Below, piece after piece: positions 10,753 to 23,939 of a stretch of 64,000 nucleotides of DNA; positions within the stretch are counted from its first letter, which is position 1, and each line of letters opens with the position of its first letter. The notes beneath the pieces are model-generated. The model ran no database searches. It had not been told where the DNA came from and saw nothing but the letters and a program-made list of their open reading frames with translations. The translations under genes and the position numbers were made by a program. Where the stretch lies: the NCBI RefSeq assembly GCF_000003815.2, contig NC_049984.1, forward strand, positions 27,448,631 through 27,512,630. The letters are read 5' to 3'. The DNA is from Branchiostoma floridae. Its lineage: Eukaryota > Chordata > Leptocardii > Amphioxiformes > Branchiostomatidae.

Positions 10753-13700
10753 TTAATGTATTCGAACAAGAAATATGAAAGCTTTTGCAAGAAACATATA
10801 AAGCGTAGAATTGATTTCCAAATTATCGTATCACTAGCTCTTTGCTATTGAAATACATTGTATATTGAAAATATACATTCGTAGAAGAGGATTCTCTTTA
10901 TTTTAAGGCTAACCATCATAACATGTTTTCATGATCAGTTAATTTGCAATCAATGATATAAATATGCCCTGTAGTATATCGTACTTGTCCACAATGTCAC
11001 AACATTCCCCCATCGGTCAATATTGACCATGGTAAAATCCTAATTGATATCAGCTCTACAGCTAGGGCTATATGAATAAACAGTCCTGTACGAGAATGGC
11101 AGTCTCTGCCACGTAAGGCACATCTGTGAGCTGACTCAGGTCTGTTGCAAAGTTCTTTTATCAGGATCCGCCTTTCTTCTTTGTACGTTCTTCTTTACTC
11201 CACCTTGACAACGCTAGCACCAATTCCAATTCCTTAGTAGAAGTGCAGACATGTCTTTCTCTCGGTGCGATCAGTCGCGCATTTGCCTTTACAGTAAGAT
11301 CTATATCTGGTTAAATGTTGTTACTGTTGCTAAGCCCTGAAGACTGAGCCGGATTTCTACAAGGCGCCACCGAACGGCTGGGGAATAACCAATGACCCGA
11401 ATCTTCTCCTTTCCTCATCAATGTTGGTATCGATCTCATCAACAGCGGCTTTCGAGAACAATCGTTGAATTATGACAATACAAACCTACTCTCTGTTTCA
11501 CTCACAGTCATGTAAGTTTTTAAAAAGTATGCAAACATGGCTTTCTTTCTCTTAGTCTTGCCTTTGTTTCGTTATAATATATAATGATCTATGATAGTAA
11601 ATAACACTATGGTTGGATAGCAACATGCTCTTTCTGTTCAAGAAAACTCTCTTGAAACTGAACTTCATTCCACTTACTCCTAAAATGATTATGTCTCAAT
11701 GGAATATCTGTAGCAATGGTTGATGATAATTCGAAAGCATTATTAGTCTTTATTCTATTCCCGTTTCTTCTGCTCAACAAGCTTATACCCGTCTGAAAGA
11801 GTTAGTCGTGGTGACAAAGATAATACAGGCAGATTACAGAACATAAAAGAAACAATTCAACATAAACCGAAACTAGAATAAGCTACACGTATTACACTAA
11901 ATACTGGTTTAGTCACCCTATCTAAACAAAGTAGATATAGATATAAATAGACAAGTGAATGAATGAATCATTGAAACAATGAAAGGAAAGGGTTGCCGTA
12001 GCAAAGCAGTAATCTTAAATCCCTCATCAGTGTACTGGTAAAGAAAGTGTGTAATCATCACGGAACCATGGGGGATAGATCCTCTACTGTTGCTTTGTAT
12101 TATTTTGTAATTACTGTTCATTTGTTAGAATGCTTTTTGTTCTTAGTTTTTATTTGCTTATTTCTTTTAAGTCTAACTTGCTTGTTTTAACTGTACACTG
12201 GAGGTGTGGGACCTGTAAAGGATCGATGTACTATCTTGTTGGCCACACCTCTTAAGAAATACATAAATAAATAAATCACTAATAACACTGTTAAGATCTC
12301 ACCCCTGAAGACCTAAAGTTACCAACGGGAGGGAACTTGGCCCAAGATTAACCCATAATTTGCAGCAGTAGCCGAAACTCTGCGCAGCAATTTTGTGTTC
12401 CGAGGCCGGACATTCGTCATCGTTAAGGCTACTTCCGTCCATCATTGGTGTATATAATCTTGTCGATTTCTTACTGCTGGAACTAATGTGAACCTTAAAT
12501 TTCAGACTTTCGCGGTTTTTATCCGCCACATTAGGTAAGTTGGAATGCACCTGCCCCCTGTGAAATAAGAGTGTGGAGGAGAGGGGGGATCCCGAGAGGG
12601 GGGGGGGGATCCCACTGGCAAAGTGCAGTCATCTGACAACGTTTTTTGAGATCATTCTAAACATTGGACAATGCATGTATCTTGGACACAGAACTCTTTC
12701 TTTCAAGATGAATAAAATAATTTACTCACATCAGGTTCTTGTGGCGGGGAAGGGGGGGGTGGGGGTTGTGCGCTGTATACATTTTTAAATTTATGATCCA
12801 CTGTCGAAGGTACATTCGAAAATCTAGTATATTGTGTTGGAAATTACTATTCACCATTGCTTCAGAATAGATTTTTTAAGCATATTACAAACCTGCACTA
12901 AACTAAATACGTTACATTTTACAAGTGAGGAAATTAAACTAAACCCCACGACGTAAACGTGGTAAGCTTCAGAAGAGTTACAAGTTTCCCCTTTAATCCG
13001 GCAAACAACAGGTTATCAGTAGTACTCCACTGTGTCCTACTCTGCAGTGGTCGTTATTATTACATGTTATTAAGTCCCAATATTGACTTTATTTATCTAC
13101 GTTGGCAACTTTTCAAATGTTTGAAGATCAAACTCAAATCAGGACGTAAGACAAACCAGCCAAATACTTCTGGAGACTTTAGATGTTAAAAATTAAGATG
13201 CAAGAACGAATGTCATTAAAGCTGCAGGCTGAGTGCAAGTCTGTGAGGTGCCAAGTGACTAAACGTTGGCAATTAAACATAGGGAAAATATGGCCAAGTT
13301 GGCAACGGACCTTGAGTTGGAGGAAAGCCCGCCATCAAACAGTGGCTAATTGCGATTCATCACATCATAGCCATTACTGAAATGACTTCCATTTTCCCTT
13401 CTGTAATTCCGGTTAGGAATAACCGAATTTTGTCTTAATCAACTTCAATCCGCGACGTGTTTGGGGCGAATATCCGAATGTGCTTTTAGGAAAGTAACAT
13501 GAAAATTTGGCTCCGTTTTGGTTGTTGATTAATCTGCGATTCTCAATCTTGTGCTGCGTTTGTTTGTCCAAGTCCGAATAAAAGTCATTCAAGCAACATG
13601 AAGTCTAAAAGCTAGAAACTAATCCTCACGTGGATCTTCGAGTTATTAAATGCCAATTAAGCATAATTCCCTGCAAGATACCTATTAGCAGGTAGGTAAG

Positions 13701-14290
13701 AAGTACGTTTTTATCGCTACTATCTTCCTTTCGCTCCACTTCTCTCTTTCTCGCTCACTCTTTCTTCTTTCCCTTCTCTCTCGCTCAATTTTCCTTCAGT
13801 CCTCTTTGCCTCTATTTTACTCCTCTCCCTGCCTCTCCTATCACTGTCTTCTCCCCTCTCCTTCTCGATTTTCCCCTTCCTCCCTTTATCTCCCTCTCTC
13901 TCTCTCCTTCCCCCTTATCTCTCAATCTATCTATCTCTCCTCTCTCCGACTGAGGCTCGCTCGTGAAAGATATGAAGGGTGTTGGTCAAGGTTGCTGCAA
14001 ACTCTCTGTTTATTTTTGTAGAGGCCGTTTCTGGACATTCATTCCCATCTCGACAATTTACTTTACAACAACCTGCCCGGTTTATCCCCCGTGCTGGCCG
14101 TTAATAAACGTAGCCGAGACCAGATTGAAGGTGAAATTGGTAAAATTGAGTACCTAGCTTCGGCTAGGGCCGTCCCTCGGATAGGACGTTAAATGGGGGT
14201 CCCGTGTCTGGGGAGAGCCATACACATGTGCGATGGTGCAGTATGAGTGGTCCAAAGCCTGCAGTACCTTGTCAGGACCTAGGGAAATTA
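10753..14290. other. Gene-poor interval
   Basis: No coding feature supported. A LINE-like tail (GGTGTGGGACCTGTAAAGGA ... GGCCACACCTCTTAAG then AAATAAATAAAT) lies at about 12200-12277. Pyrimidine-rich low complexity (CT/TCTC) runs at about 13720-13950. Confidence 0.55.
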
Positions 14291-14292
14291 CT

Positions 14293-14406
14293 GTCGTATT
14301 GAGGTCACCTGAGTGGCGCCGAATGGCAGCTCGCTCCAGACACTTGCGACAGTCGTATTGAGGTCACCTGAGTGGCGCCGAATGGCAGCTCGCTCCAGAC
14401 CCTTGC
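14293..14406. repeat. Two-copy tandem repeat, 59-bp unit
   Basis: GTCGTATTGAGGTCACCTGA and what follows, through TCGCTCCAGAC, occurs at 14293 and again at 14352 with a single clear difference near the junction (CACTTGCGA versus CCCTTGC). A recent tandem duplication. Confidence 0.9.
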
Positions 14407-14707
14407 TATTTAGCCCCGCCTATTGTAAGCTCCTCGCAATTCAGCCCCTGGCTGCAAAGAGTCAGTAGTCGGCCCACCCAATAACAGATGTTAGTCCGAA
14501 AATCACGCTGGACAAATCACCGGCACTCAATGCCCGCGCTCATTGCTTCCAGGAAGGCACCCCATCCGTGAAATGAACACAAACATTCCTCTTCCGGGAA
14601 TCGATCACTGCTGGTGGATACGAGCAGGATGGATGGGTCTCTGCAACCAAGATACAATTGGTGCGACGCCTCGTGTGTTCGGTTCTGGGAAGGACACCTG
14701 AATGATT

Positions 14708-14848
14708 CTTGTTCACAGAATGACCCTATCTCCAGCTGTGACGTCAGGAACACGCCACTTTTGCAGGAGGGGGTCATAAGTATCAGAGAGTCTGTGCCGC
14801 CCCTTTTCCTGACGTCACAGCTGGAGATAGGGTCATTCTGTGAACAAG
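14708..14848. mobile_element. Foldback with perfect 43-bp arms containing a CRE
   Basis: The left arm 14708-14750 (CTTGTTCACAGAATGACCCT ... TGTGACGTCAGGAA) is the exact reverse complement of 14806-14848. The loop is 55 bp. Each arm carries the palindrome TGACGTCA, the consensus CREB/ATF site. Perfect arms imply a recent origin or gene conversion. No ORF inside. Confidence 0.85.
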
Positions 14849-15387
14849 GTCGACGGAGTTGACCGAAAATTTAGGGTAAGTCCCTATATTAATTCGTGTT
14901 GGAAAGAAAGTTTAGCAGTTCCATAATTTGTTTTCCAGTACACCCCCTTCTTACTACCTCAGCTATTTGTAGTGGAAGGCGCCTATTGTACAGATTACGC
15001 AATAAGGATTGATATGCTAATCTATAAGGCAATGATAATTTTGTTATAAATGAAGTAATGAATCGATTAGCGTATCATGATAGTTTTCTGATACTTCTTG
15101 ACTTGCTTAGTCTTTATCTAGCTCGAATTGATAAATAGTTTTCATACTCTATTTGTCGTCTAGAGACTAGGCACATAGTGTAGCTTCGTTACCTGTACTA
15201 CTTAGACTTGTTTACTTATCTAAAATGAATGTTGAACGTTGTTTGCATTAGTATTATTTACACAACATCAATCAGTTCCCAGAATTGTCAACTTTGCGTT
15301 AGTGCCAATACTGGTCATGATTTGTCCAATGTGCATTTTTCCAGACCTTATTAGACAACATCATGCAGTGCCGCAGAAAAAATGAGT

Positions 15388-15530
15388 AAATGAGAGAGTG
15401 AGTGAATGTGAGTGAGTGAGTGAGTGAGTGAGTGAGTGAGTGATACAGAAAGAGAGAGAGAGACAGAGAGAGACCAAGGCCATAATCAGAGAGACCACCA
15501 GACAGAGAGATCGACAGACAGGCAGAGAGA
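15388..15530. repeat. GAGT / GAGA low-complexity tract
   Basis: Runs of (GAGT)n give way to (GA)n and CAGAGAGA repeats. A simple-sequence tract with no gene. Confidence 0.9.
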
Positions 15531-15614
15531 GACAGTCACGCCAAAAACAGAACCTCCAGCGAAGGTAACCCTCATTCATCCTTTGTAAAGACACTGCTCT
15601 GAAAACTAGGTCAG

Positions 15615-17130
15615 GTGTTTACCCATGCATTCAAGCTGGGCCATTACTTTCAGATCCATTTCCTTCAAAGAAACGATTTCCCAATCCCTAAAGATGGAGA
15701 TCGAAACAAAATGTACTCTTTTGACAAAGAAAGCAATAGCGTAGGGCAAAGACTGCATTGTCTAAATTGGGTGCCCTCTCCGTTAACTAGGGCGTCAAAT
15801 ACAATAAAGCTTTGGTGTCGCCGTTTAGACTCCCTGCGCTACCGTACAGACTTTGAATTTCTAATTGTAAAATGGTGCAAAGTATATGGTGCATGCCAAA
15901 AAGCACTTACTCAATTTAAAGCAACTTGATTAGATATTGGAAACGGTCAGACGTTTCAGATAGCGTCCACTATCTTTCGGCAGTGACACTGAAGTGATCT
16001 AGCAGAAACTGGTCTGTCATATTCAGTTGCTTGGAATTGAGTGACTGCTTTTTGGCAGATCTTGTTACCTGTATGCCTAATCTTCATTGACGTATATGGT
16101 GCATGATATAATCTTATAAAAGTATGATCTTAAAGACAAGAAACATGCAAAACGCAAAAAAGATTCGTGCTTTATCTACGGAGAAAGTGTCGGGTCATGC
16201 CTCATGCCTTTGGTGACCCAGTATAGGCGAAGCGCAGCCACCGCCTCTACTGGAAAGGGCGTGTAGAGCTGTTTAAAAGAATTACACAGACAACCTTTAC
16301 GAGCATTTCATCAAGTATCACCAAACGGTGCGCCCCCGAATCGGAGTGTGTAATTGCTTTGATCGATATTTACGCACAGCCTTGCCCATATGCCTCCGCA
16401 GCAATCGGAAGTGATGGGGAGGTTTTACTGCATGTAATTAATGTTACAGGCCCCCGTACATATCAGGCAGCTTTTGTTGTTAACCTGCGTTAAACAATGG
16501 ATCTTTTTTATTTGTTAATTATTGATTTTACTCTGGTGATAACACGGATGACACCGTTCTCTAAGATGGTCAAATGTGACTAAAAAGGCACAGGAAATTA
16601 TGAAATCTTTAAGTTTATACCCAGCCCAAACAATAAAAGCTTCATTTGTGGCTCATTCGCATTGCAATGTGCAAACTAGCACAAGGTATACAAAATAGAT
16701 CAGTTCATTTTTCACCCAAACCTATATTGTTTAGGAAAATTCCTCCATTGGAGATATTTTTCAAAATCTTTTAGGACCCACTGGTTGGATATCATAGGCA
16801 TAGGCGTACCCAACGTTACCGGTAATGTTTGTTACAACAAAGTGCTTTTTTCTTCGAAATGATTTACAGAGTTTTTACAGAGGACGTTCCTAGGGACATA
16901 ATACAAGTGGTAGCGTTCTTACACCAGGTTGAATAGAACGTATAAAGCATTGATAAATGTATATGCTGTGGTGTCTTTCATAAAACATAGTAGGTGTCAA
17001 AGTCGAAAAGACTGGCGGCAGCCCTTTTTCACATTTCAAGAACAAATCTCATACAGAACACCTGGCTCCAATAGTAGGTCAAAGGTCACTGGAAGTTTGT
17101 ACCTGCCCCCGTTGATTGACGGTTGAAGGT
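15615..17130. other. Interval with one unassigned ORF and a dispersed repeat
   Basis: A 104-residue plus-strand ORF (15615-15929) has no recognisable domain. It is followed at about 15935-16090 by a repeat with GAAACGGTCAGACGTTTCAG and CAGTGACACTGAAGTGATCT, related to the block near 4555-4625. A small stem, CCAGTATAGGCG / CGCCTCTACTGG, lies at about 16217-16252. Otherwise I see nothing. Confidence 0.4.
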
Positions 17131-17131
17131 A

Positions 17132-17262
17132 ATCTCCTAGCAGATCCTACTTAGCATAAGATGGTATCAAAAGTCGGCAAAGGAGTGAAGCCAGCCTAGG
17201 TCGGCTTCACTCCTCTGCCAGCTTCTAATACTATCTTATGCTACCGTAGGATTAGTTTGGAA
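17132..17262. mobile_element. MITE family A, copy 4, internally deleted
   Basis: About 131 bp beginning AATCTCCTAGCAGATCCTAC and ending CTACCGTAGGATTAGTTTGG. The core is reduced to GGAGTGAAGCC and its complement, so roughly 50 bp are missing relative to copy 3. Confidence 0.7.
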
Positions 17263-19454
17263 GGCCATGTTGCAGATTGCCTCTTTTGTCCTCTCCCCTG
17301 AAAAAGGTATTTTGCTTAGTGTTTTACAAGGTTTTAATCTCTCTCCTTAATCAAGTTAGGGCCCAGATATGCCATGAGAATTATGCCAGTTCCGCGTAAG
17401 TGTAAGATTTTAAGCATAACTGCCAGCGGAACTATCAAACATGTCGACATACCAACAGATTCTTTCTTCATTCAGCTCAGGCTTCTAAACTATTGAACTC
17501 TCTCGATGACAACTGTTTCTATCCTGTACACAATCTTCAAGCTTTCAAAAACAACCGCTATCTCATAGCACGATAATTTCCACCATCCATACTTAGTTCA
17601 TTGCGTAGAAGTGATTATAAGACTTTGTATTGAACGAACCCATCAAAGAATTGTGAGATCAATTCATGGTATTTATCTTCTCATTAATCAACAGGAGATC
17701 CCGTAGTCTGTACATTATGAATAATTTATCATTACTGTAAGATGTTAGGCAGATTCAGCACTGGTGTGTTTGTGCCATTTGTGACACCTCTAAGGCCATG
17801 TTGATATGATTGTATGAATAACATTCCCGCGCGCATCAATTATCGTCTATTTCCAAAAGTTTTCAATCATACTGTAAATCGTATAAAGCATCTGCAAAAT
17901 GAGAAAATATATGCCGTACGTAAGCTGCAAACAGACATCGGAAGACGGAAGTCAGTTTTAAAGACAAAGATGTCAATGTGAAAGAACAAAAATCAATTCG
18001 AAGAATATTTTTTATGACACGCCAAACTCCATGACTATGTGTGTTGTCATTTGTTCAACCATAATGACCACTTAAATTTCATAATTAAGCCAACTTTTTA
18101 TATTTTAGCCAAACTTTTTTTATTCGCATGCTCGTATCAGTTTTGGAGCTTCCAGAGGATGTCATCCATGTAATCAACATGGCCTAAGGACGGAAGGTAA
18201 CTTGCGGTCGCGGTATGCCAGTCGACTTTCGGCGAACCGTTGATCATTATGTGGTTTGTCTTTGATTAAAAATCAATGTTATTCCTAACAAACCATTAAC
18301 CTCTACGACCTCTTCCTTCGACTTCTTCTCTTGCCAATTCGACCAGCACAACCTCCAAGACATCAAAGTAAGTTCTTGGCTTCGTTAGCGATCTGTACAG
18401 ATTGGCGCCTGGCCATGGGCAGAGTGTTGTTGATTTAACCTCTCCGGCCTCTTCCTTTAATTGACCTCCCTACTTCCAAACCGGCACAGTTTTTCGTCAA
18501 CATTACAGTAACTTGCTGGCTTCGTTATCAAGCTGCCAAACTAAGAATTCCATGTGTACAGATTGTATATATATGTATATGATGTTAATTTGTAACCGTT
18601 TTGCTTATACAATGTAAGTTAATGCTAGTGATTGTATGATTCTATGTTTATTGCAGGAAATTGTATCTGTACTATATAACATGTATGTAATTCTTTACCA
18701 GGGTTAGCCCTTGACAATAGCCTATGGCTAGTTTAGCAGCCCTGGCTGTATATATACATATGAACCAATAAATGAATAAATAGACTAAGAACTTTATCAG
18801 CATTTGGCAGACTCCATGTTAAAGCATCCTACTGTTCAACCCCATAATGGTCAAATCATCTTTCCTCTTTGACATGCCCTCTCTGTCCATATCCACCCAG
18901 CACGGTTTTTCTCTAAGGCATGGCAATAACTTCTTGAGGCTTCGTTTGCCGTCCCCGAAAGACCGGAGTGTTGACATAACCTCGAAGGAAGGAGGATGTA
19001 ACATTGAACAAACTTACACAGGATGTAACGACCTCAACATGTCAACTACCACGCCTTCGGGTAAACGCTTCACATCGTTCTCAGTTTACTGCTACAGGCG
19101 GTGACCTTTTCGTCAAAATACCTTCCTTGATGGAAGTGTTTGAATCTAGTTTATTAGAGAGAAAAAAATATCCAGTCGCAAAAGGGGATTTACCTACCGG
19201 TTTGACTACGTGCACCTCATTTCGAATAGTCATAGCGCGGCTATGGCAGGATGTATTTGTCGGATCACTAACTAATTTTCCCACAAACTGTTGTGTTACA
19301 GCTGGGTGAAATTCGGTAGAATAAAATACAGCCGGACGGTGGTTTATAATACTCTCCAAGCTATGCTTCGACTGTTTTTTATGTGCCTTTGTTGGGCTTT
19401 CGATTTTGTGCTGTATTGTTTATGGAAGACATTAAGAAGAAAGTACAAAATAGA
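17263..19454. other. Gene-poor interval
   Basis: No gene supported. A LINE-like tail with AATAAATGAATAAATAG ends at about 18782. Short ORFs at 18.8-19.4 kb overlap on both strands and show no family signature. Confidence 0.5.
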
Positions 19455-19550
19455 AAGCCCAATCATCATCATCGTCGCGGGCTACTTGCCCGGACCAGGT
19501 CCACTCTCTCCTTCCAAACGTCTCCCATGGCGTTCTCCAAGTCTTCAACC
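19455..19550 (-). mobile_element. LINE 3' tail, minus strand
   Basis: On the minus strand a frame reads ENAMGDVWKERVDLVRASSP and then enters an (ATG/GATG)n tail, matching the plus-strand tail at 8366-8462. Only the 3' end of the retrotransposon is left. Confidence 0.6.
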
Positions 19551-20092
19551 CGCAACCCCACTGAACAAATATATGCCAGAAATGCTTTCACTATATATGC
19601 TTTCACTACCAGAAAGTCCAATAAAAACGCCTAACTCGTAAAAGAAGCAGAACCTCTGTTTGGAGAGTAGTTTTGAATACAGTTCGTAACTGATCGCGCG
19701 CTTCCCGAGAAGCTGGTTTGTTACGCTAGGCTAGGGGGCAACTATACTGCCATGGTTAATTGATGTAATAGGAGTACGTGGGTGAACGTTAGAAAGCGGT
19801 AGTTTTCAATAAACACGGCAGGGACGCTACGTAAATTACATAACAAATGTACACTTTCGGAAATCTACGCACTTCCTTTCCTACAGAGGCATAGTGATGC
19901 GATTTCAAAAAAGATTCTCAAAGCCTGGAAATTCTAGAGCAGTTCCATAAAAAGCCACTATGGAAAATTATTCGATATTCCCTTTCACCAACCCACATAT
20001 TAAATATCATTAAGACCCATCCATGTGAACAACTTCTCGAGTTATGCTACATGTATTTGCAAACGGCATTGAACGCCTAACCCTTGGGCAAA

Positions 20093-20230
20093 GGTATCAA
20101 GTACAGAATTATGTTACATATTAATGAGAAGTGTTTCGGTATGAAGTATAGAATTATGTTACATATAAATGAGAAGTGTTTTGGTATGAAGTACAGAATT
20201 ATGTTACATATCAATGAGAAGTGTTTCGGT
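20093..20230 (+). repeat. Three-copy 45-bp tandem repeat
   Basis: GGTATCAAGTACAGAATTAT followed by GTTACATATTAATGAGAAGTGTTTC occurs three times (from 20093, 20138 and 20183) with few changes. The unit length is a multiple of three, so an ORF stays open through it. I see no reason to believe it is translated. Confidence 0.9.
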
Positions 20231-20756
20231 TCCCGTACTTCCTCATCTTGGTCCCTAACGTGTTATCGCTTTCGCTTTCATAAAGAAGAGAAATTCGAAA
20301 GGGACACCAAAAGGCGGGATTCCCGGAATCCCATCAGGCGTCAATTCCAGCAAAAATAAAATACGTAATATACTGTCAAATACTAAAATAAGTAGAAATT
20401 TAACACAAAATGCCCATTCACAACAGTTGACAATAACACACAATAAGACATATTCATGTGTTGTACATGTGATGCTGATGTTTTGCTCTTTTTTGGCACT
20501 TCGAGCGTGGCCCCATAGAACACCTGGCGGTTCCAGGGGTATTTTTTAGTCCAGTCGGGCACCATGAACCAGGTTGACTTTAGGTCGGATTTAAAATGAA
20601 CCCGGGACCCGGTAACAAATAGACACCGTAACCTACCTATGGAGAACACCGAAGGGTACCACCGGAATAGTTTTGTGGCTTCGGAGCACGGCCTGGGCCA
20701 CATCATGCCTGACGGGCACCGGGGCAATTGGGACCTTAGCCTTAGTCAACAATCCT

Positions 20757-21010
20757 AAGGCCCCCTTTCCACTAGTCTACACGACGATCACGCTGCGCCC
20801 TTACTGTGACCTAAATATGATATGTGCAACCTTTGATTTCATACTGAGCATACCATACAGCATATAAAAGTGTGACAACAAAGGGACAACAATACACAGA
20901 GAGTGTAAAAAAAATCATTTCTTTTCTATACAATTGGTTGAACAATCTGTTAAATTTTGCGTCGCAGAGAGAGCGTGACGAGAGCGCCGTCCTAGTGGAA
21001 AGGGGGTATA
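20757..21010. mobile_element. MITE family B, copy 2
   Basis: About 254 bp with ends CCCCCTTTCCACTAG and CTAGTGGAAAGGGGG. Subterminal motifs CGCTGCGCCCTTACTGTGAC and GCGTCGCAGAGAGAGCGTGA pair with each other. The interior closely follows copies 1 and 3. Confidence 0.8.
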
Positions 21011-22010
21011 GCCACTATAGACTACCTTGCCACTGATAGGGACCTTGACCTTCACATGTGCACATGTACATCTATTAATATGCACAACGTGAAGAAAGAG
21101 ATTAATATACGGATATAATCTTAACAGGATCCTATTAAACAGTGCGTGATTGGGGGACCTCTCTGTTCACATTTTAAAGCCTTCCGGCTTCGTACAAGTC
21201 TGCTACAGATGATAAGGAATCGCGGAAATCAATACACGCTGTGTTTCCGGCAAATTGTCTTTTTTTATGTAACAGACGTACATTTTGTATATCAAAGCTA
21301 TCACGCCATCATTCCACTAGAAGCTGAGACCCTGCTGCAACTTAAGATTTGACAGATCGGCCAACAGATTTCATACACAGAATAAATTCTCACGTTTTCA
21401 TGTCTCGTTGTCTTTTAAATCACACTTAAATATCTTGCATCACTTTCGAATCATAAAATCTAAGGTTTGTACAAGTCCAATTCCAGTAGCTGTGTCTGTC
21501 TAGTAGTCTGAGGAAACATATGAGACTTGCTTTTAGTTATCAATGATATGTCTCTAAATCTGAAGAGAGGATGCAAAAAAGGATTTACCAAAAGCACAAG
21601 GAAAATGAAGAGAAAACATATATCATTTGACCAGAGCTTGAACGGAGAGTGGTGTTACATGCAAGAAATCTAAGATCATACAAATGGTTGAAATGAAATA
21701 CACGTAAGGCTAATAGTTTAATTGGCTGCGCATCGGTTGTCATCTTCCTTTTTCCTCCCAACGCCATTTAGATTTGTGTCAGCTTGGTAATTCCATGAGG
21801 GCGAGTCAGGCGAGCTCTTCTTCAATACCTCATGTCGTATACATGGGTCGGAATGGACTGGTGCTAATTTCCTCTACGCAATAAAAAAAATTCTTTGACC
21901 CCAAAACACTTCTCATGCCAATGCCTATCCTAAGGCGCCTTTTTTACTTTTATTTTCCACGAAAACGCCTGAAAAGCGAAAATCAACGTTTACGGTTGTC
22001 ACTTAACTCA

Positions 22011-22241
22011 AGGCCCCGTCACACCAGACGGCAATCGCGTTGCGCTCTCACTGCGACCAAAATAGGATATCTGTATCCTTCGCTTTCACACGGGGTATAT
22101 AATACAGCATGTAAAAGTGTGACCGAGAAGTCAACAAAACACAACGTGTAAAAAGATTCGTTTCTTTTCTGTACACTTCGTTGAGCGATATGTCAAATTT
22201 GAGGTCGCAGAGAGAGCGTAGTTCTAGTGGAAAGGGGGTAT
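22011..22241. mobile_element. MITE family B, copy 3
   Basis: About 231 bp. The left end AAGGCCCCGTCACACCAGAC is degraded. The right end TTCTAGTGGAAAGGGGGTA is well kept. The core GTTGAGCGATATGTCA and flanking GTCGCAGAGAGAGCG match the other copies. Confidence 0.75.
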
Positions 22242-23147
22242 TACTCAGGGACGACAACATCGCATGGCGTTTTACTTAAAAATTTGACAAATTTTAACAT
22301 GATAATTGAAAGAGGTTTATTTCACTCAATTATCGCACATAATCTTAATCATTAGATTACATATCATATGTACTGTTGTAACGTCCGATTTCAACATGTA
22401 TATATATAAGGCTCAATTCTTAATCACAGAACGCACACTTTCGGAAATATGTACAATGACCTACATGTAAAAACGTCCAATCGTATCGTAACAGAGTACC
22501 TTTACAGTACACTCCTGGTGAGCACAGACTGAGCTCAGTTGTTCTTATATATCATATATTATAAAGTTTTACATAATTATAACATTAAGTCATATGTTTT
22601 ATTCCTTGCAACGATAAAAATGAAAACAAAGCGATCAAAATACAGACCTGATATACATTATTGAACATATCTATCGATTTTTTTACAGCTTTGGGGGTTT
22701 ATATTAGTTGTTATTTAACTGGAAGATCGTTAAAATTCTATGGTCAAATTCTATTGACGAGCAGGATATTTTTTTAATTTTCCCTCCTATCAACATTAAG
22801 TGAAATTTGTCTTTATCACTTTGAGTTATCTGTCAACCATTCTACATGCATACATAGATTCACCATGCCTCACAAAACAATGTCATTTGCCTTTAGCAAT
22901 TAACTGCTTGAGGTAAGAAAACCACTAGAAAAAATTCTTATTCTTGGACGCATAATAACCAGATTTCGTGTCCACTTCAAGTTTAAAGCTTGCAAAAATT
23001 GAAATTGATCGAAAACACAGTAAACCGCCATAAGTTAACTGACTTGAGCATCTGCAGTTCAACACTTTTCCGTCAGGTGGTACTACTACAGTATAAGACA
23101 GTCTATAGTAAAAAAATCGCCCCCAAAAACCAATTTCATAACAACGT
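22242..23147. other. AT-rich non-coding interval
   Basis: No coding or repeat feature stood out on either strand. Confidence 0.5.
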
Positions 23148-23358
23148 ACTGTAAATGCAGAAATGTTCGCGGTGGATTAATGTTCGCGGTTTTCGCGGTG
23201 ACCACTTCACCGCGAACTTAAAACCACCGCGAATATTTTTCTATTATGGTATTAGACTTCAGTCTATGGTGTTACCGCGAAATTAAATCCACTGCGAAAA
23301 GTCCTTTTTCCCGCTACCGCGAAATTAAATCCCCGCGAACTTAAATGCATTTACAGTA
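23148..23358. mobile_element. MITE family C (TTCGCGGT type), copy 1
   Basis: Termini TACTGTAAATGCAGAAATGT and the reverse, ACTTAAATGCATTTACAGTA, bound a 211-bp element. It is packed with TTCGCGG / CCGCGAA blocks, at least seven in all, in both orientations. It can fold into nested stems. A second copy is at 39269-39471 and a fragment is near 40424-40502. Confidence 0.8.
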
Positions 23359-23425
23359 TTTCAAATGTATACAAATATTTTGACAAAACAAGTTATTTCT
23401 CTTAAAGATAACGGGGAAAGAAAAA

Positions 23426-23487
23426 CCAAGGAGCTTTTATATCAGATGGCCATCTGATATAAAAGCTCTGATATAAAAGCTCCTTGG
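23426..23487. repeat. 62-bp compound palindrome
   Basis: CCAAGGAGCTTTTATATCAG then ATGGCCAT is followed by CTGATATAAAAGCT and a second CTGATATAAAAGCTCCTTGG. The left arm can therefore pair with either of two overlapping right arms. No family assigned. Confidence 0.8.
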
Positions 23488-23939
23488 AAAAACAAAAGTC
23501 ATTGTATGTGAATGTTGAACATCAAAATCATATCATGACACTGATTGTGTACGACCTTTCGAACATGAGACTTGCATGGCACAAAAATTTATCAATATTC
23601 AAGAAGAGCATAATAATATTTCAAACAAGAAAAATGCAAATGCCCTACACTTCCACATGATTCTGCTAGATGGCGCAGTTGCACATCCAACAAAGGCAAC
23701 TAATGATTAATAATCCTGGCAGTAGATATTTTAAGCATAATAATTATTTTGCTTAAATAAAATGTCAGTCTTTGTTAGTCCTTATCAAGTTTCAGTTCCT
23801 TCAACAACCCTGTCTGTCCTGGTTACGCATGGCGTCCACCTGCAAGACATTCTTTAATCTTCACATTCAGAATCTTTTGTGTTGTGCAAACTTCAGATCC
23901 TCTTGCCCCTCTTGCTTGTTCCTTGTAATTTTGCCCATG

